Assembly: GCF_001514115.1 (NCBI RefSeq)
Contig: NZ_KQ948456.1
Span: 124,001 to 188,000 of the forward strand
Source of the DNA: Streptomyces olivochromogenes
GTDB lineage: Bacteria; Actinomycetota; Actinomycetes; Streptomycetales; Streptomycetaceae
Length of the DNA: 64,000 bases
Direction of reading: 5' to 3'
The notes under the pieces are model-generated. The model was not told where the DNA came from, did no database searches, and was given only the letters and a program-made list of their open reading frames with translations. Below are positions 1 through 8,310 of this stretch, piece by piece. The position numbers and the translations under genes are program-made. The first letter of the stretch is position 1. Each line of letters begins with the position of its first letter.

Positions 1-1
1 C

Positions 2-607
2 GTGGTGACCACCCTCAACGCCGTACGGACCCTGCGCGGCGCCGTCGAACTGCTCGGCCTGCCCGACCTGGAGAGCCTTTCCGATCTGGCGATGAAGTCC
101 ACACCGGGCTCCCACGGACTGGTCCTGCTGCCGTACCTGGAGGGCGAGCGGACCCCGAACCTGCCGCACACCGCCGGGACGCTCGCGGGACTTCGGCGCG
201 AGTCGATGCGGCCCGAACACCTGGCGCGGGCCGCCTTCGAGGGCATGCTGTGCGGGCTCGCGGACGCGCTCGACGTGCTGCGCGGGCGCGGCGTGGACGT
301 ACGGCGGGTGTTCCTGCTCGGGGCGGCCGCCGAGCTGCCGGCCGTGCAGGCCGTGGCGCCCGCGCTGTTCGGCGCGCAGGTCGTCGTCCCCCAGCCTGCG
401 GACTACGCGGCGCTGGGCGCGGCCCGTCAGGCGGCCTGGGCCCTCGGTGCCTCGCAGGGCACGCTCGACCCCCAGCTGCCACCCGTCTGGCAGGGTGCGG
501 TCGCCCAGATTCTGGAGCCCGGTGAGGAACTGGCCGTGGGTCAGGCCGTACGGCAGCAGTACGTGTCCGTACGGGAACAGACGCATCCGGGGGCGTTCCG
601 GGCATAG
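2..607 (+). CDS. xylB: Xylulokinase, C-terminal part (5'-truncated by window)
   Basis: This is the C-terminal 200 or so residues of an FGGY-family sugar kinase; the frame is open at the window edge, so the true start lies upstream. The visible part reads TPGSHGLVLLPYLEGERTP followed by an AAFEGMLCGL helix, the layout of the second actin-like domain of xylulokinases, which phosphorylate D-xylulose to xylulose 5-phosphate in the cytoplasm. The ATP-side loop LLGAAAELPAVQ replaces the usual GGGAKS-type motif, a normal divergence among actinobacterial members. The gene ends at TAG and is followed by about 200 bases before an ABC exporter gene. Family assignment is firm; the exact sugar is inferred from resemblance. 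Confidence 0.75.
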   Translation: MVTTLNAVRTLRGAVELLGLPDLESLSDLAMKSTPGSHGLVLLPYLEGERTPNLPHTAGTLAGLRRESMRPEHLARAAFEGMLCGLADALDVLRGRGVDVRRVFLLGAAAELPAVQAVAPALFGAQVVVPQPADYAALGAARQAAWALGASQGTLDPQLPPVWQGAVAQILEPGEELAVGQAVRQQYVSVREQTHPGAFRA

Positions 608-809
608 GGGCCGTAAGGGGCGCGAAGGAGTGTTCCGGTGGGCGTAGAGGCCGACATGGGCCCTATGACGTACGTCTCAAGGTCCGGTTCCGGTCCGCTC
701 TTGGTCCGCTCTTGGATTAATCGGTTGAGGTAACGCGGGTGGAGTGTTCGACGATAGGGGGTGGTGCACCACCGACCGCACTGCCGTCGACGACTCCGAG
801 AGAAGCCGC

Positions 810-2543
810 GTGCTCATACGACTGCTTCGGACCTACCTCAGTCCGTACAAGAAACCCATCGCTCTCCTCGTGCTGCTGCAGTTCCTGCAGACGTGCGCGA
901 CCCTGTATCTGCCGACCCTGAACGCACACATCATTGACAACGGTGTCGTCAAGGGAGACACGGGTTACATCCTGTCCATCGGTGCCCTGATGATCGGGAT
1001 CTCACTGGTCCAGGTCGTCTGCAACATCGGTGCCGTCTACTACGGCGCCCGTACGGCGTCCTCCGTCGGCCGGGACATCCGGGCCGCCGTCTTCGATCGG
1101 GTGCAGTCCTTCTCCGCACGCGAGGTGGGCCACTTCGGGGCGCCCTCCCTGATCACCCGCACCACCAATGACGTCCAGCAGGTGCAGATGCTCACCCTGA
1201 TGACGTTCACCCTGCTGGTGTCGGCGCCGATCATGTGTGTGGGCGGCATCGTGCTGGCCCTCGGCCTGGACGTGCCGCTGTCCGCGGTCCTGGTCGCCGT
1301 GGTGCCGGTGCTCGGCATCGGAGTGACCCTGATCGTGCGCCGGCTGCGCCCGCTGTTCAGGACCATGCAGGTGCGCCTGGACACCGTGAACCGGGTGCTG
1401 CGCGAGCAGATCACCGGCAACCGCGTCATCCGCGCCTTCGTCCGCGACGACTACGAGAAGGACCGCTTCGAGTCCGCCAACGCCCAGCTGACCGAGGTGT
1501 CCCTCGGCACCGGCCGGATGCTCGCCCTGATGTTCCCGATGGTCATGACCGTCGTGAACCTCTCCTCGATCGCCGTGGTCTGGTTCGGCGCCCACCGCAT
1601 CGCCAGCGGGGGCATGCAGATCGGCGACCTGACCGCGTTCCTCGCCTACCTCATGCAGATCGTGATGTCCGTGATGATGGCCACCTTCATGTTCATGATG
1701 GTGCCGCGCGCGGAGGTCTGTGCCGAGCGCATCGAAGAGGTCCTGGACACCTCGTCGAGTGTCGTGCCGCCGAGCGCGCCCGTCGTGGAGCTGCGGCGCC
1801 ACGGCCACCTGGAGATCCGCGGCGCCGGGTTCCGCTACCCGGGCGCCGAGGAGCCCGTCCTGAAGTCCATCGAACTGGTGGCCCGGCCGGGTGAGACGAC
1901 CGCCGTGATCGGGTCGACGGGCAGCGGCAAGTCGACGCTGCTCGGGCTCGTGCCCCGGCTCTTCGACGCCACCGACGGAGAAGTCCTCGTCGACGGGGTC
2001 GACGTGTCGACCGTCGAGCCGACGCTGCTCGCCAGGACGGTCGGGCTCGTCCCCCAGAAGCCGTACCTGTTCGCGGGGACGGTCGCCACCAACCTCCGGT
2101 ACGGCAATCCGGACGCGACCGACGAGGAGCTGTGGCACGCGCTGGAGGTGGCGCAGGCCAAGGGCTTCGTGGAGCGGCTGGAGAACGGCCTGGACTCGCC
2201 GATCGCCCAGGGCGGCACCAACGTCTCCGGCGGTCAGCGCCAGCGCCTCGCCATCGCCCGCACCCTCGTCCAGCGCCCCGAGATCTACCTCTTCGACGAC
2301 TCCTTCTCCGCGCTCGACTACGCGACGGACGCGGCGCTGCGCGCGGCGCTCTCCCAGGAGACCGCCGAGGCGACCGTGGTGATCGTCGCCCAGCGGGTGT
2401 CGACCATTCGGGACGCCGACCGGATCGTGGTCCTCGACGAGGGCCGGGTGGTGGGCACGGGGCGGCACCACGAACTCATGGCCGACAACGAGACCTATCG
2501 GGAGATCGTTCTCTCCCAGCTGACGGAAGCGGAGGCCGCCTGA
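810..2543 (+). CDS. Heterodimeric ABC exporter, degenerate-site subunit
   Basis: This is a type IV ABC exporter half-transporter, 577 residues from the chosen GTG, with six membrane segments then one ATPase domain. Walker A is GSTGSGKST at residues 368-376, the signature is VSGGQRQR at 472, and Walker B ends in FDD with Asp497 where a catalytic Glu is expected. The switch His is replaced by Gln528. This subunit therefore supplies a hydrolysis-poor site, as in the TM287/288, BmrCD and LmrCD families. GTG 810 was preferred over GTG 744 because it follows GAGAG and opens directly into MLIRLLRTYL, a typical beginning. It overlaps the next gene by one base, so the two should be co-translated. The substrate is unknown; multidrug or lipid export is possible. 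Confidence 0.88.
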   Translation: MLIRLLRTYLSPYKKPIALLVLLQFLQTCATLYLPTLNAHIIDNGVVKGDTGYILSIGALMIGISLVQVVCNIGAVYYGARTASSVGRDIRAAVFDRVQSFSAREVGHFGAPSLITRTTNDVQQVQMLTLMTFTLLVSAPIMCVGGIVLALGLDVPLSAVLVAVVPVLGIGVTLIVRRLRPLFRTMQVRLDTVNRVLREQITGNRVIRAFVRDDYEKDRFESANAQLTEVSLGTGRMLALMFPMVMTVVNLSSIAVVWFGAHRIASGGMQIGDLTAFLAYLMQIVMSVMMATFMFMMVPRAEVCAERIEEVLDTSSSVVPPSAPVVELRRHGHLEIRGAGFRYPGAEEPVLKSIELVARPGETTAVIGSTGSGKSTLLGLVPRLFDATDGEVLVDGVDVSTVEPTLLARTVGLVPQKPYLFAGTVATNLRYGNPDATDEELWHALEVAQAKGFVERLENGLDSPIAQGGTNVSGGQRQRLAIARTLVQRPEIYLFDDSFSALDYATDAALRAALSQETAEATVVIVAQRVSTIRDADRIVVLDEGRVVGTGRHHELMADNETYREIVLSQLTEAEAA

Positions 2544-4471
2544 TGGCCGGGCCCATGGGACGCATGATGGCCGGGGGCGGCCCCGATCAGCGCTCGATGG
2601 ATTTCAAGGTGTCCGGGAAGAGGCTCCTGGCCCAGTTCAAACCCGAGCGCGTCACCATGTACGGGATGCTGGTCGCCGTCGTCCTGAGCGTGGGGCTCTC
2701 GGTGGTCGGGCCGAAGATCCTCGGCAAGGCCACCGACCTGGTCTTCGCGGGCATCATCGGGCGGCAGATGCCGGCCGGCGCCACCAAGGCCGAGGTCCTC
2801 GCCTCCATGCGCAGGCGTGGTGAGGGCGGCATGGCCGACATGCTCGCCGGGACGGACTTCACCCCCGGCAAGGGCATCGACTTCGATGCCGTCGGAAACA
2901 TCCTGCTGCTCGCGCTCTGTACGTTCCTGCTGGCCGGCCTGCTGATGGCGGTGGCGACGCGCCTGGTGAACCGGGCCGTCAACAAGACCGTCTACCACAT
3001 GCGCGAGGACCTGCAGGCGAAGCTGTCGCGGCTGCCGCTGTCGTACTTCGACAAGCGCCAGCGCGGTGAGGTGCTCAGCCGCGCCACGAACGACATCGAC
3101 AACATCCAGCAGACCCTGCAGCAGTCGATGGGCCAGCTGGTCAACTCCCTGCTGACCATCGTCGGCGTGCTCGCGATGATGTTCTGGGTGTCGTGGCTGC
3201 TCGCGCTGGTCGCGCTCGTCACGGTCCCGCTCTCCTTCTTCGTCGCCACGCGCATCGGCAAGCGCTCGCAGCCGCACTTCGTGCAGCAGTGGCGCACCAC
3301 CGGCAAGCTCAACGCCCACATCGAGGAGATGTACACCGGGCACACGCTGGTGAAGGTGTTCGGGCGGCAGGAGGAGTCGGCGGCGCAGTTCGCCGAGCAG
3401 AACGAGAAGTTGTACGAGGCCGGGTTCAAGGCGCAGTTCAACAGCGGGGTCATGCAGCCGCTGATGATGTTCGTGTCGAACCTGAACTACGTGCTGGTGG
3501 CGGTGGTCGGCGGTCTGCGCGTCGCGTCCGGCTCGCTGTCGATCGGCGACGTCCAGGCCTTCATCCAGTACTCCCGCCAGTTCTCGATGCCGCTGACGCA
3601 GGTCGCCTCGATGGCGAACCTCGTACAGTCCGGTGTCGCGTCTGCGGAGCGCATCTTCGAACTCCTCGACGCGGAGGAGCAGGAGGCCGACCCGGTGCCG
3701 GCGGCGCGCCCCGACGAGCTGCGCGGGCGGGTGGCGCTGGAGAACGTGTCCTTCCGCTACGACCCCGAGAAGCCGCTCATCGAGGACCTGTCGCTGAAGG
3801 TGGAGCCGGGCCACACGGTGGCGATCGTCGGTCCGACCGGCGCCGGCAAGACCACGCTGGTGAACCTCCTGATGCGGTTCTACGACGTCACCGGTGGCCG
3901 GATCACCCTCGACGGGGTCGACATCGCGTCCATGTCCCGGGACGAACTCCGGGCCGGGATCGGGATGGTGCTCCAGGACACCTGGCTGTTCGGCGGCACG
4001 ATCGCGGAGAACATCGCGTACGGGGCCTCGCGTGAGGTCACACGCGGGGAGATCGAGGAGGCGGCGCGGGCCGCGCACGCGGACCGTTTCATCCGTACGC
4101 TCCCGGATGGCTACGACACCGTCATCGACGACGAGGGGACGGGGGTCAGCGCGGGCGAGAAGCAGCTGATCACCATCGCGCGGGCGTTCCTGTCCGACCC
4201 GGTGATCCTCGTCCTCGACGAGGCGACCAGTTCCGTCGACACCCGTACGGAGGTGCTGATCCAGAAGGCGATGGCGAAGCTCGCGCACGGGCGGACGTCG
4301 TTCGTGATCGCCCACCGGCTCTCCACGATCCGGGACGCGGACACCATCCTCGTGATGGAGAACGGTTCGATCGTCGAGCAGGGCGCGCACGCGGAGCTGT
4401 TGGCGGCGAACGGGGCGTACGCGCGCCTCTACAAGGCCCAGTTCGCCCAGGCGGTGGCCGAGGTCGACTAG
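2543..4471 (+). CDS. Heterodimeric ABC exporter, catalytic-site subunit
   Basis: This is the partner half-transporter (642 residues): a soluble, Met/Gly-rich N-terminus, six membrane segments, a long extracellular-side insertion around residues 70-115, and an ATPase domain. Walker A GPTGAGKTT is at 430, Walker B LVLDEATS carries the catalytic Glu560, and the switch His591 is present. Its signature motif is altered to VSAGEKQL at 535. The catalytic site formed with the first subunit's good signature should hydrolyse ATP, while the opposite site is degenerate. The ATG overlaps the stop of the upstream gene (TGATG), supporting an obligate heterodimer. The region after it holds an inverted repeat that probably ends transcription. 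Confidence 0.9.
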   Translation: MAGPMGRMMAGGGPDQRSMDFKVSGKRLLAQFKPERVTMYGMLVAVVLSVGLSVVGPKILGKATDLVFAGIIGRQMPAGATKAEVLASMRRRGEGGMADMLAGTDFTPGKGIDFDAVGNILLLALCTFLLAGLLMAVATRLVNRAVNKTVYHMREDLQAKLSRLPLSYFDKRQRGEVLSRATNDIDNIQQTLQQSMGQLVNSLLTIVGVLAMMFWVSWLLALVALVTVPLSFFVATRIGKRSQPHFVQQWRTTGKLNAHIEEMYTGHTLVKVFGRQEESAAQFAEQNEKLYEAGFKAQFNSGVMQPLMMFVSNLNYVLVAVVGGLRVASGSLSIGDVQAFIQYSRQFSMPLTQVASMANLVQSGVASAERIFELLDAEEQEADPVPAARPDELRGRVALENVSFRYDPEKPLIEDLSLKVEPGHTVAIVGPTGAGKTTLVNLLMRFYDVTGGRITLDGVDIASMSRDELRAGIGMVLQDTWLFGGTIAENIAYGASREVTRGEIEEAARAAHADRFIRTLPDGYDTVIDDEGTGVSAGEKQLITIARAFLSDPVILVLDEATSSVDTRTEVLIQKAMAKLAHGRTSFVIAHRLSTIRDADTILVMENGSIVEQGAHAELLAANGAYARLYKAQFAQAVAEVD

Positions 4472-4832
4472 CGGGTGGGGGTGGGTAGGGGTGCGGGGAG
4501 GTCCGTTTCCTCGCCCCCGCCGCCCCTACCCGTCCCATCCCTGGGGGCTGCCGCCCCCAGACCCCCGCATCGGCCTGAACGGCCTCGTCCTCAAACGCCG
4601 GACAGGCTGAAAGCCTTTAGGGGCGCGGGGAACTGCGCGACCAGCCCCCACCGGCCCGCAGCCGAACAAACCGGGCGGCCGGGGGAAGCGGGGCGAAGCC
4701 CCGCCCTGGGGGCGCGGGGAACTGCGCGACCAGCCCCCACCCACCCGCAGCCGAAAGACCACCCCACGGGGGCTGGGGCAGAGCCCCAGGAGGATGGGAC
4801 GGGTAGGGGCGGCGGGGGCGAGAGACGTCGGG
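4472..4832. repeat. Gene-free 361-bp repeat region between convergent genes
   Basis: This stretch lies between the stop of the ABC subunit and the stop of hrdA. A 31-bp perfect inverted repeat (4510-4540 and 4792-4822) brackets it. Inside are two identical 32-bp direct copies of a dispersed element (4620-4651 and 4709-4740), both containing GGGGCGCGGGGAACTGCGCG and followed by similar CCCGCAGCCGAA tails. Short GC hairpins also occur, for example GGGGCGAAGCCCC near 4690. No ORF here has coding bias of its own. It probably serves as a bidirectional transcription end, enlarged by copies of an intergenic repeat. Confidence 0.8.
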
Positions 4833-5987
4833 TCAGTCCAGGTAGCCGCGGAGTTGGTCCGCGAAGGCGTGGTCCCTCAGTTTGTTGAGGGTTTTGGACT
4901 CGATCTGGCGGATGCGCTCGCGGGTGACGCCGAAGATGCGGCCTATTTCCTCGAGCGTGCGGGGGCGGCCGTCGGCGAGCCCGTACCGGAGCTGGACAAC
5001 CTTGCGTTCACGCTCACCGAGCGTGGAGAGCACCGCTTCCAGGTGTTCCCGCAGGAGCAGGAACGCGGCGGACTCCACCGGCGACGTCGCGTCACCGTCC
5101 TCGATCAGGTCGCCGAGCGCCACGTCGTCCTCCTCCCCCACCGGCGCGTGCAACGACACCGGCTCCTGGGCAAGACGCAGCACCTCACTCACCCGCTCAC
5201 CGGGAAGGTCGAGGTGCGCGGCGACCTCGTCCGGCGTCGGTTCGTAGCCGCGCTCCTGCAGCATCCGCCGCTGGACCCGCACGACCCGGTTGATCAACTC
5301 GACCACGTGGACGGGGACCCGGATCGTACGGGCCTGATCGGCCAGCGCCCGCGACATGGCCTGCCGGATCCACCAGGTCGCGTACGTCGAGAACTTGTAC
5401 CCACGGGCGTAGTCGAACTTCTCCACCGCCCTGATCAGACCGAGGTTCCCCTCCTGGACCAGGTCGAGCATGGTGAGCCCGCGGCCCACATAGCGTTTCG
5501 CGACCGAGACGACGAGGCGCAGGTTCGCCTCGATGAGGCGGCGCTTGGCCATGCGGCCCATGACGACGAGCTTGTCGAGGTCGAGGGCGAGCTGACTGTC
5601 CAGGTCGGGGGTGAGGCGGAGCTTCTCCTCGGCGAAGAGTCCGGCCTCGACGCGACGGGCGAGTTCGACCTCCTCCGCCGCGGTGAGCAGCGGAATGCGG
5701 CCGATCTCGCGCAGGTACTGGCGGAACAGGTCCGAGGAGGGGCCTCCGGTGTCCGTACTGCGTCCCCGGGGCAGTTCGACGGGCTCCGGGACCTCGGCCT
5801 CGGTTTCGACCTCCACGGGCTCGGCCTCGGCCTCGGCCTCGACGGCGTCCGCCGCCGGCCCGTCCGGCTCCGTCTCGGGGTGGTGCGCGGCACCCCGCTG
5901 CGGGGGCACCGCCGTGACGACGTCGGGCTCGGCGTCCGTATCCGCGTCCGTGAGGTTGTCGGTCTGTGTGAGGGTCTGGGTCTGCAC
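4833..5987 (-). CDS. hrdA: RNA polymerase principal-like sigma factor HrdA
   Basis: This is a group 2 sigma-70 factor of about 384 residues. After an acidic, low-complexity N-terminus come region 1.2 (SSDLFRQYLREIGRIPLL), region 2 with NLRLVVSVAKRYVGRGL and the FSTYATWWIRQA core, region 3, and region 4 ending in the helix-turn-helix TLEEIGRIFGVTRERIRQIE. I chose GTG 5987 because it sits seven bases after a perfect GGAGGT; the frame is open 66 codons further upstream, but those candidate starts lack a good ribosome site. The position next to dnaG matches the hrdA locus known in S. coelicolor (from memory); hrdB, C and D lie elsewhere. Expected role: non-essential, growth-phase or stress-dependent promoter recognition. 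Confidence 0.85.
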   Translation of the reverse strand: MQTQTLTQTDNLTDADTDAEPDVVTAVPPQRGAAHHPETEPDGPAADAVEAEAEAEPVEVETEAEVPEPVELPRGRSTDTGGPSSDLFRQYLREIGRIPLLTAAEEVELARRVEAGLFAEEKLRLTPDLDSQLALDLDKLVVMGRMAKRRLIEANLRLVVSVAKRYVGRGLTMLDLVQEGNLGLIRAVEKFDYARGYKFSTYATWWIRQAMSRALADQARTIRVPVHVVELINRVVRVQRRMLQERGYEPTPDEVAAHLDLPGERVSEVLRLAQEPVSLHAPVGEEDDVALGDLIEDGDATSPVESAAFLLLREHLEAVLSTLGERERKVVQLRYGLADGRPRTLEEIGRIFGVTRERIRQIESKTLNKLRDHAFADQLRGYLD

Positions 5988-6349
5988 GGGGGCGACCTCC
6001 AGGAATGTCGCTGCTGAGGCGTGCGGCAGCGGTACGTCGGGGATGGGGTCGACGGCCTCGCCGCTGTCCATCCCGTAGTCGTTTGGCGGAACCGCGGGAA
6101 TCGGAAACCCGTCGCGTGCGGGTCGGCCGCGCTCCGAGGACTCAGGCACCGGAACCCAGTGTGGAGTACGACACATCGCCGCCACGAGGGGCGTGCGGTG
6201 ACTTTTTGCGTCCGGTCCGTGACCCGGTGGTTACCGTGCCCTCCGAGTGCGCAGTTCAGCGCGCGCGAAACCGATTGAACGGCGTACGGGATTGGCATGT
6301 GCGCCGGGCCCATCCGGGCAGCCCGGGCCTCGGACCGGGCAGGGCGGCC
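5988..6349 (-). promoter_or_regulatory. hrdA upstream region, gene-free 362 bp
   Basis: This stretch separates dnaG (upstream on the minus strand) from hrdA. A GC hairpin, GCCCGG (6321-6326) with CCGGGC (6335-6340), lies just after the dnaG stop and may attenuate or end the dnaG transcript. The hrdA frame stays open to 6185 but lacks a convincing ribosome site before 5987. I found no -35/-10 pair strong enough to name, although the size implies that hrdA has its own promoter here. Confidence 0.45.
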
Positions 6350-8254
6350 TCAGAGCGCCTCCGCGCCCCGTTCGCGCAGCGCCTGTCCGTACTGCTGGAG
6401 CACCCACAACTCGTTCTGCACGGCCGCCAGCTGGGCCGGGTCGCCGTGGGCGCTGGCGCGGGCCAGGGCGCCCTGGACGTCCACGACGCGGCGCTCGACG
6501 GCACGGCGGCGGACCATGACGAGCTGGTCGCCCGCGTAGGTCTCGTCGACGGTCTTGCGCATGATCGCCTCGACGGCCAGCTCGGTGACCATGGAACGGA
6601 CCACGTCGTCCGGGGCGGCCTCGCGGACCCGGACCAGATACTCCTGGGGGTCCTGCGTGCCGAACTCGGCGCCGCCCGACTCCATGATCGCCAGGCGTAC
6701 GGCGGCGTAGGGCGCGGCGGTGAACTCGTCGATCCCGTAGGCGTCGAAGGCCGGGGAGACCAGCTCGGGCCGCTGGAGGGCGAGCTTGAGCAGCTCGCGC
6801 TCGGTGGCGTAGACGGGGTTGCGGAGGTTGAGCGCCGGGCCGCCCGTGGACGTCCGGACGGCGGCGTACGCCTGCTGGGAGCGCTGCCCGTCGGCGGGGG
6901 CGGGGCCCTTGCCGCCGCGGTCGCGGGCCCAACGGGCCAGCTGGGCCACCCGCTTGACCACGAACTGGGTGTCCAGGATGCCGAGCATGCCGGCGAGCTG
7001 CACGGCGACCTCGTGCTGGGCGCCGCTGTTCTTGATGCGGGCGACGATGGGCGCCGCCTCGTCCAGGGCCGCCGCGCGACCCGCCGGGGTCTCCAGGTCG
7101 TAGCGCAGGATGATCTGGCGCAGGGCGAACTCGAAGAGGGGCGTGCGGGGTTCGACGAGGTCGGCGACCGCCTCGTCGCCCTTGGCGAGGCGCAGGTCGC
7201 AGGGGTCCATGCCGTCCGGCGCGATGGCGATGTACGTCTCGGCGGCGAACTTCTGGTCGTCCTCGAAGGCGCGCAGGGCGGCCTTCTGGCCCGCCGAGTC
7301 GCCGTCGAAGGTGAAGATCACGCGGGCCGAGCCGTTGTCCATCAGGAGGCGTCTGAGGATCTTGATGTGGTCGCTGCCGAACGCGGTGCCGCAGGTCGCG
7401 ATCGCGGTGGTGATGCCGGCCAGGTGGCAGGCCATGACGTCGGTGTAGCCCTCGACGACGACCGCGCGGCTGGCCTTGGCGATGTCCTTCTTGGCGAGGT
7501 CGATGCCGTAGAGGACCTGGGACTTCCGGTAGATCGCGGTGTCGGGCGTGTTCAGGTACTTCGGGCCGTTGTCCGCCTCGTACAGTTTGCGCGCGCCGAA
7601 GCCGACGACCTCGCCGCCGATGTCGCGGATCGGCCACATCAGGCGGCCGCGGAAGCGGTCGATGGGGCCTCGGCGGCCCTCCTGGGAGAGGCCGGAGAGA
7701 AGCAGCTCCTTGTCGGTGAAGCCCTTGCCGCGCAGGTGGCGGGTGAGGTGGTCCCAGCCCTGGGGGCTGTAGCCGACGCCGAAGTGCGCGGCGGCGGCCT
7801 GGTCGAACCCGCGTTCGGCGAGGAACTTGCGGCCCGCGTCGGCCTCGGGGCTGATGTCGAGCTGCTCCACGTAGTACTGGGCGGCGAACTTGTGCGCCTC
7901 GACCAGGCGGATCCGCTCACCGCGCTGGTGGGAGGGGTTGTAGCCGCCTTCCTCGTAGCGCAGGGTGATGCCGGCCTGCCCGGCGAGGCGCTCGACGGCC
8001 TCGGAGAAGGTGAGGTGGTCGACCTTCATCACGAACGTGATGGTGTCGCCGCCTTCCTGGCAGCCGAAGCAGTGGAAGAGACCCTTGCTCGGGCTGACCT
8101 GGAAGGACGGGGACTTCTCGTCGTGGAAGGGGCACAGACCCTTGAGGTTTCCGCCGCCCGCGTTGCGCAGCTGGAGGTACTCGGACACGACGGCGTCGAT
8201 CGGGACCGCGTCCCGAACCGCCTTCACGTCCTCGTCGTTGATCCTTCCAGCCAC
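6350..8254 (-). CDS. dnaG: DNA primase
   Basis: This is the bacterial DnaG primase (634 residues), which makes RNA primers at the replication fork with DnaB. The N-terminal CHC2 zinc-binding domain is visible around residues 35-65 (LCPFHDEKSPSF then HCFGCQEGGD). It is followed by the RNA polymerase core and the Toprim segment (AVVVEGYTDVMA, then FTFDGDSAGQKAA with the acidic metal ligands), and a C-terminal DnaB-interaction domain. The start is GTG at 8254 (MAGRINDEDVKAVRD). It lies 56 bases downstream of an FAD-oxidoreductase gene on the same strand and after dgt, the usual actinobacterial dgt-dnaG linkage. Length and motifs are normal. Confidence 0.96.
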   Translation of the reverse strand: MAGRINDEDVKAVRDAVPIDAVVSEYLQLRNAGGGNLKGLCPFHDEKSPSFQVSPSKGLFHCFGCQEGGDTITFVMKVDHLTFSEAVERLAGQAGITLRYEEGGYNPSHQRGERIRLVEAHKFAAQYYVEQLDISPEADAGRKFLAERGFDQAAAAHFGVGYSPQGWDHLTRHLRGKGFTDKELLLSGLSQEGRRGPIDRFRGRLMWPIRDIGGEVVGFGARKLYEADNGPKYLNTPDTAIYRKSQVLYGIDLAKKDIAKASRAVVVEGYTDVMACHLAGITTAIATCGTAFGSDHIKILRRLLMDNGSARVIFTFDGDSAGQKAALRAFEDDQKFAAETYIAIAPDGMDPCDLRLAKGDEAVADLVEPRTPLFEFALRQIILRYDLETPAGRAAALDEAAPIVARIKNSGAQHEVAVQLAGMLGILDTQFVVKRVAQLARWARDRGGKGPAPADGQRSQQAYAAVRTSTGGPALNLRNPVYATERELLKLALQRPELVSPAFDAYGIDEFTAAPYAAVRLAIMESGGAEFGTQDPQEYLVRVREAAPDDVVRSMVTELAVEAIMRKTVDETYAGDQLVMVRRRAVERRVVDVQGALARASAHGDPAQLAAVQNELWVLQQYGQALRERGAEAL

Positions 8255-8310
8255 GAGGTGATTCTACGGGGCCGGACCGACACTCCTGGGGCGAGGCGAA
8301 CGCCCCGGTG

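Noticed and set aside
1002..4390. Long minus-strand frames opposite the ABC exporter pair
   Set aside because: They mirror the codon bias of the exporter genes and give His/Asp/Gly-rich translations without domains.
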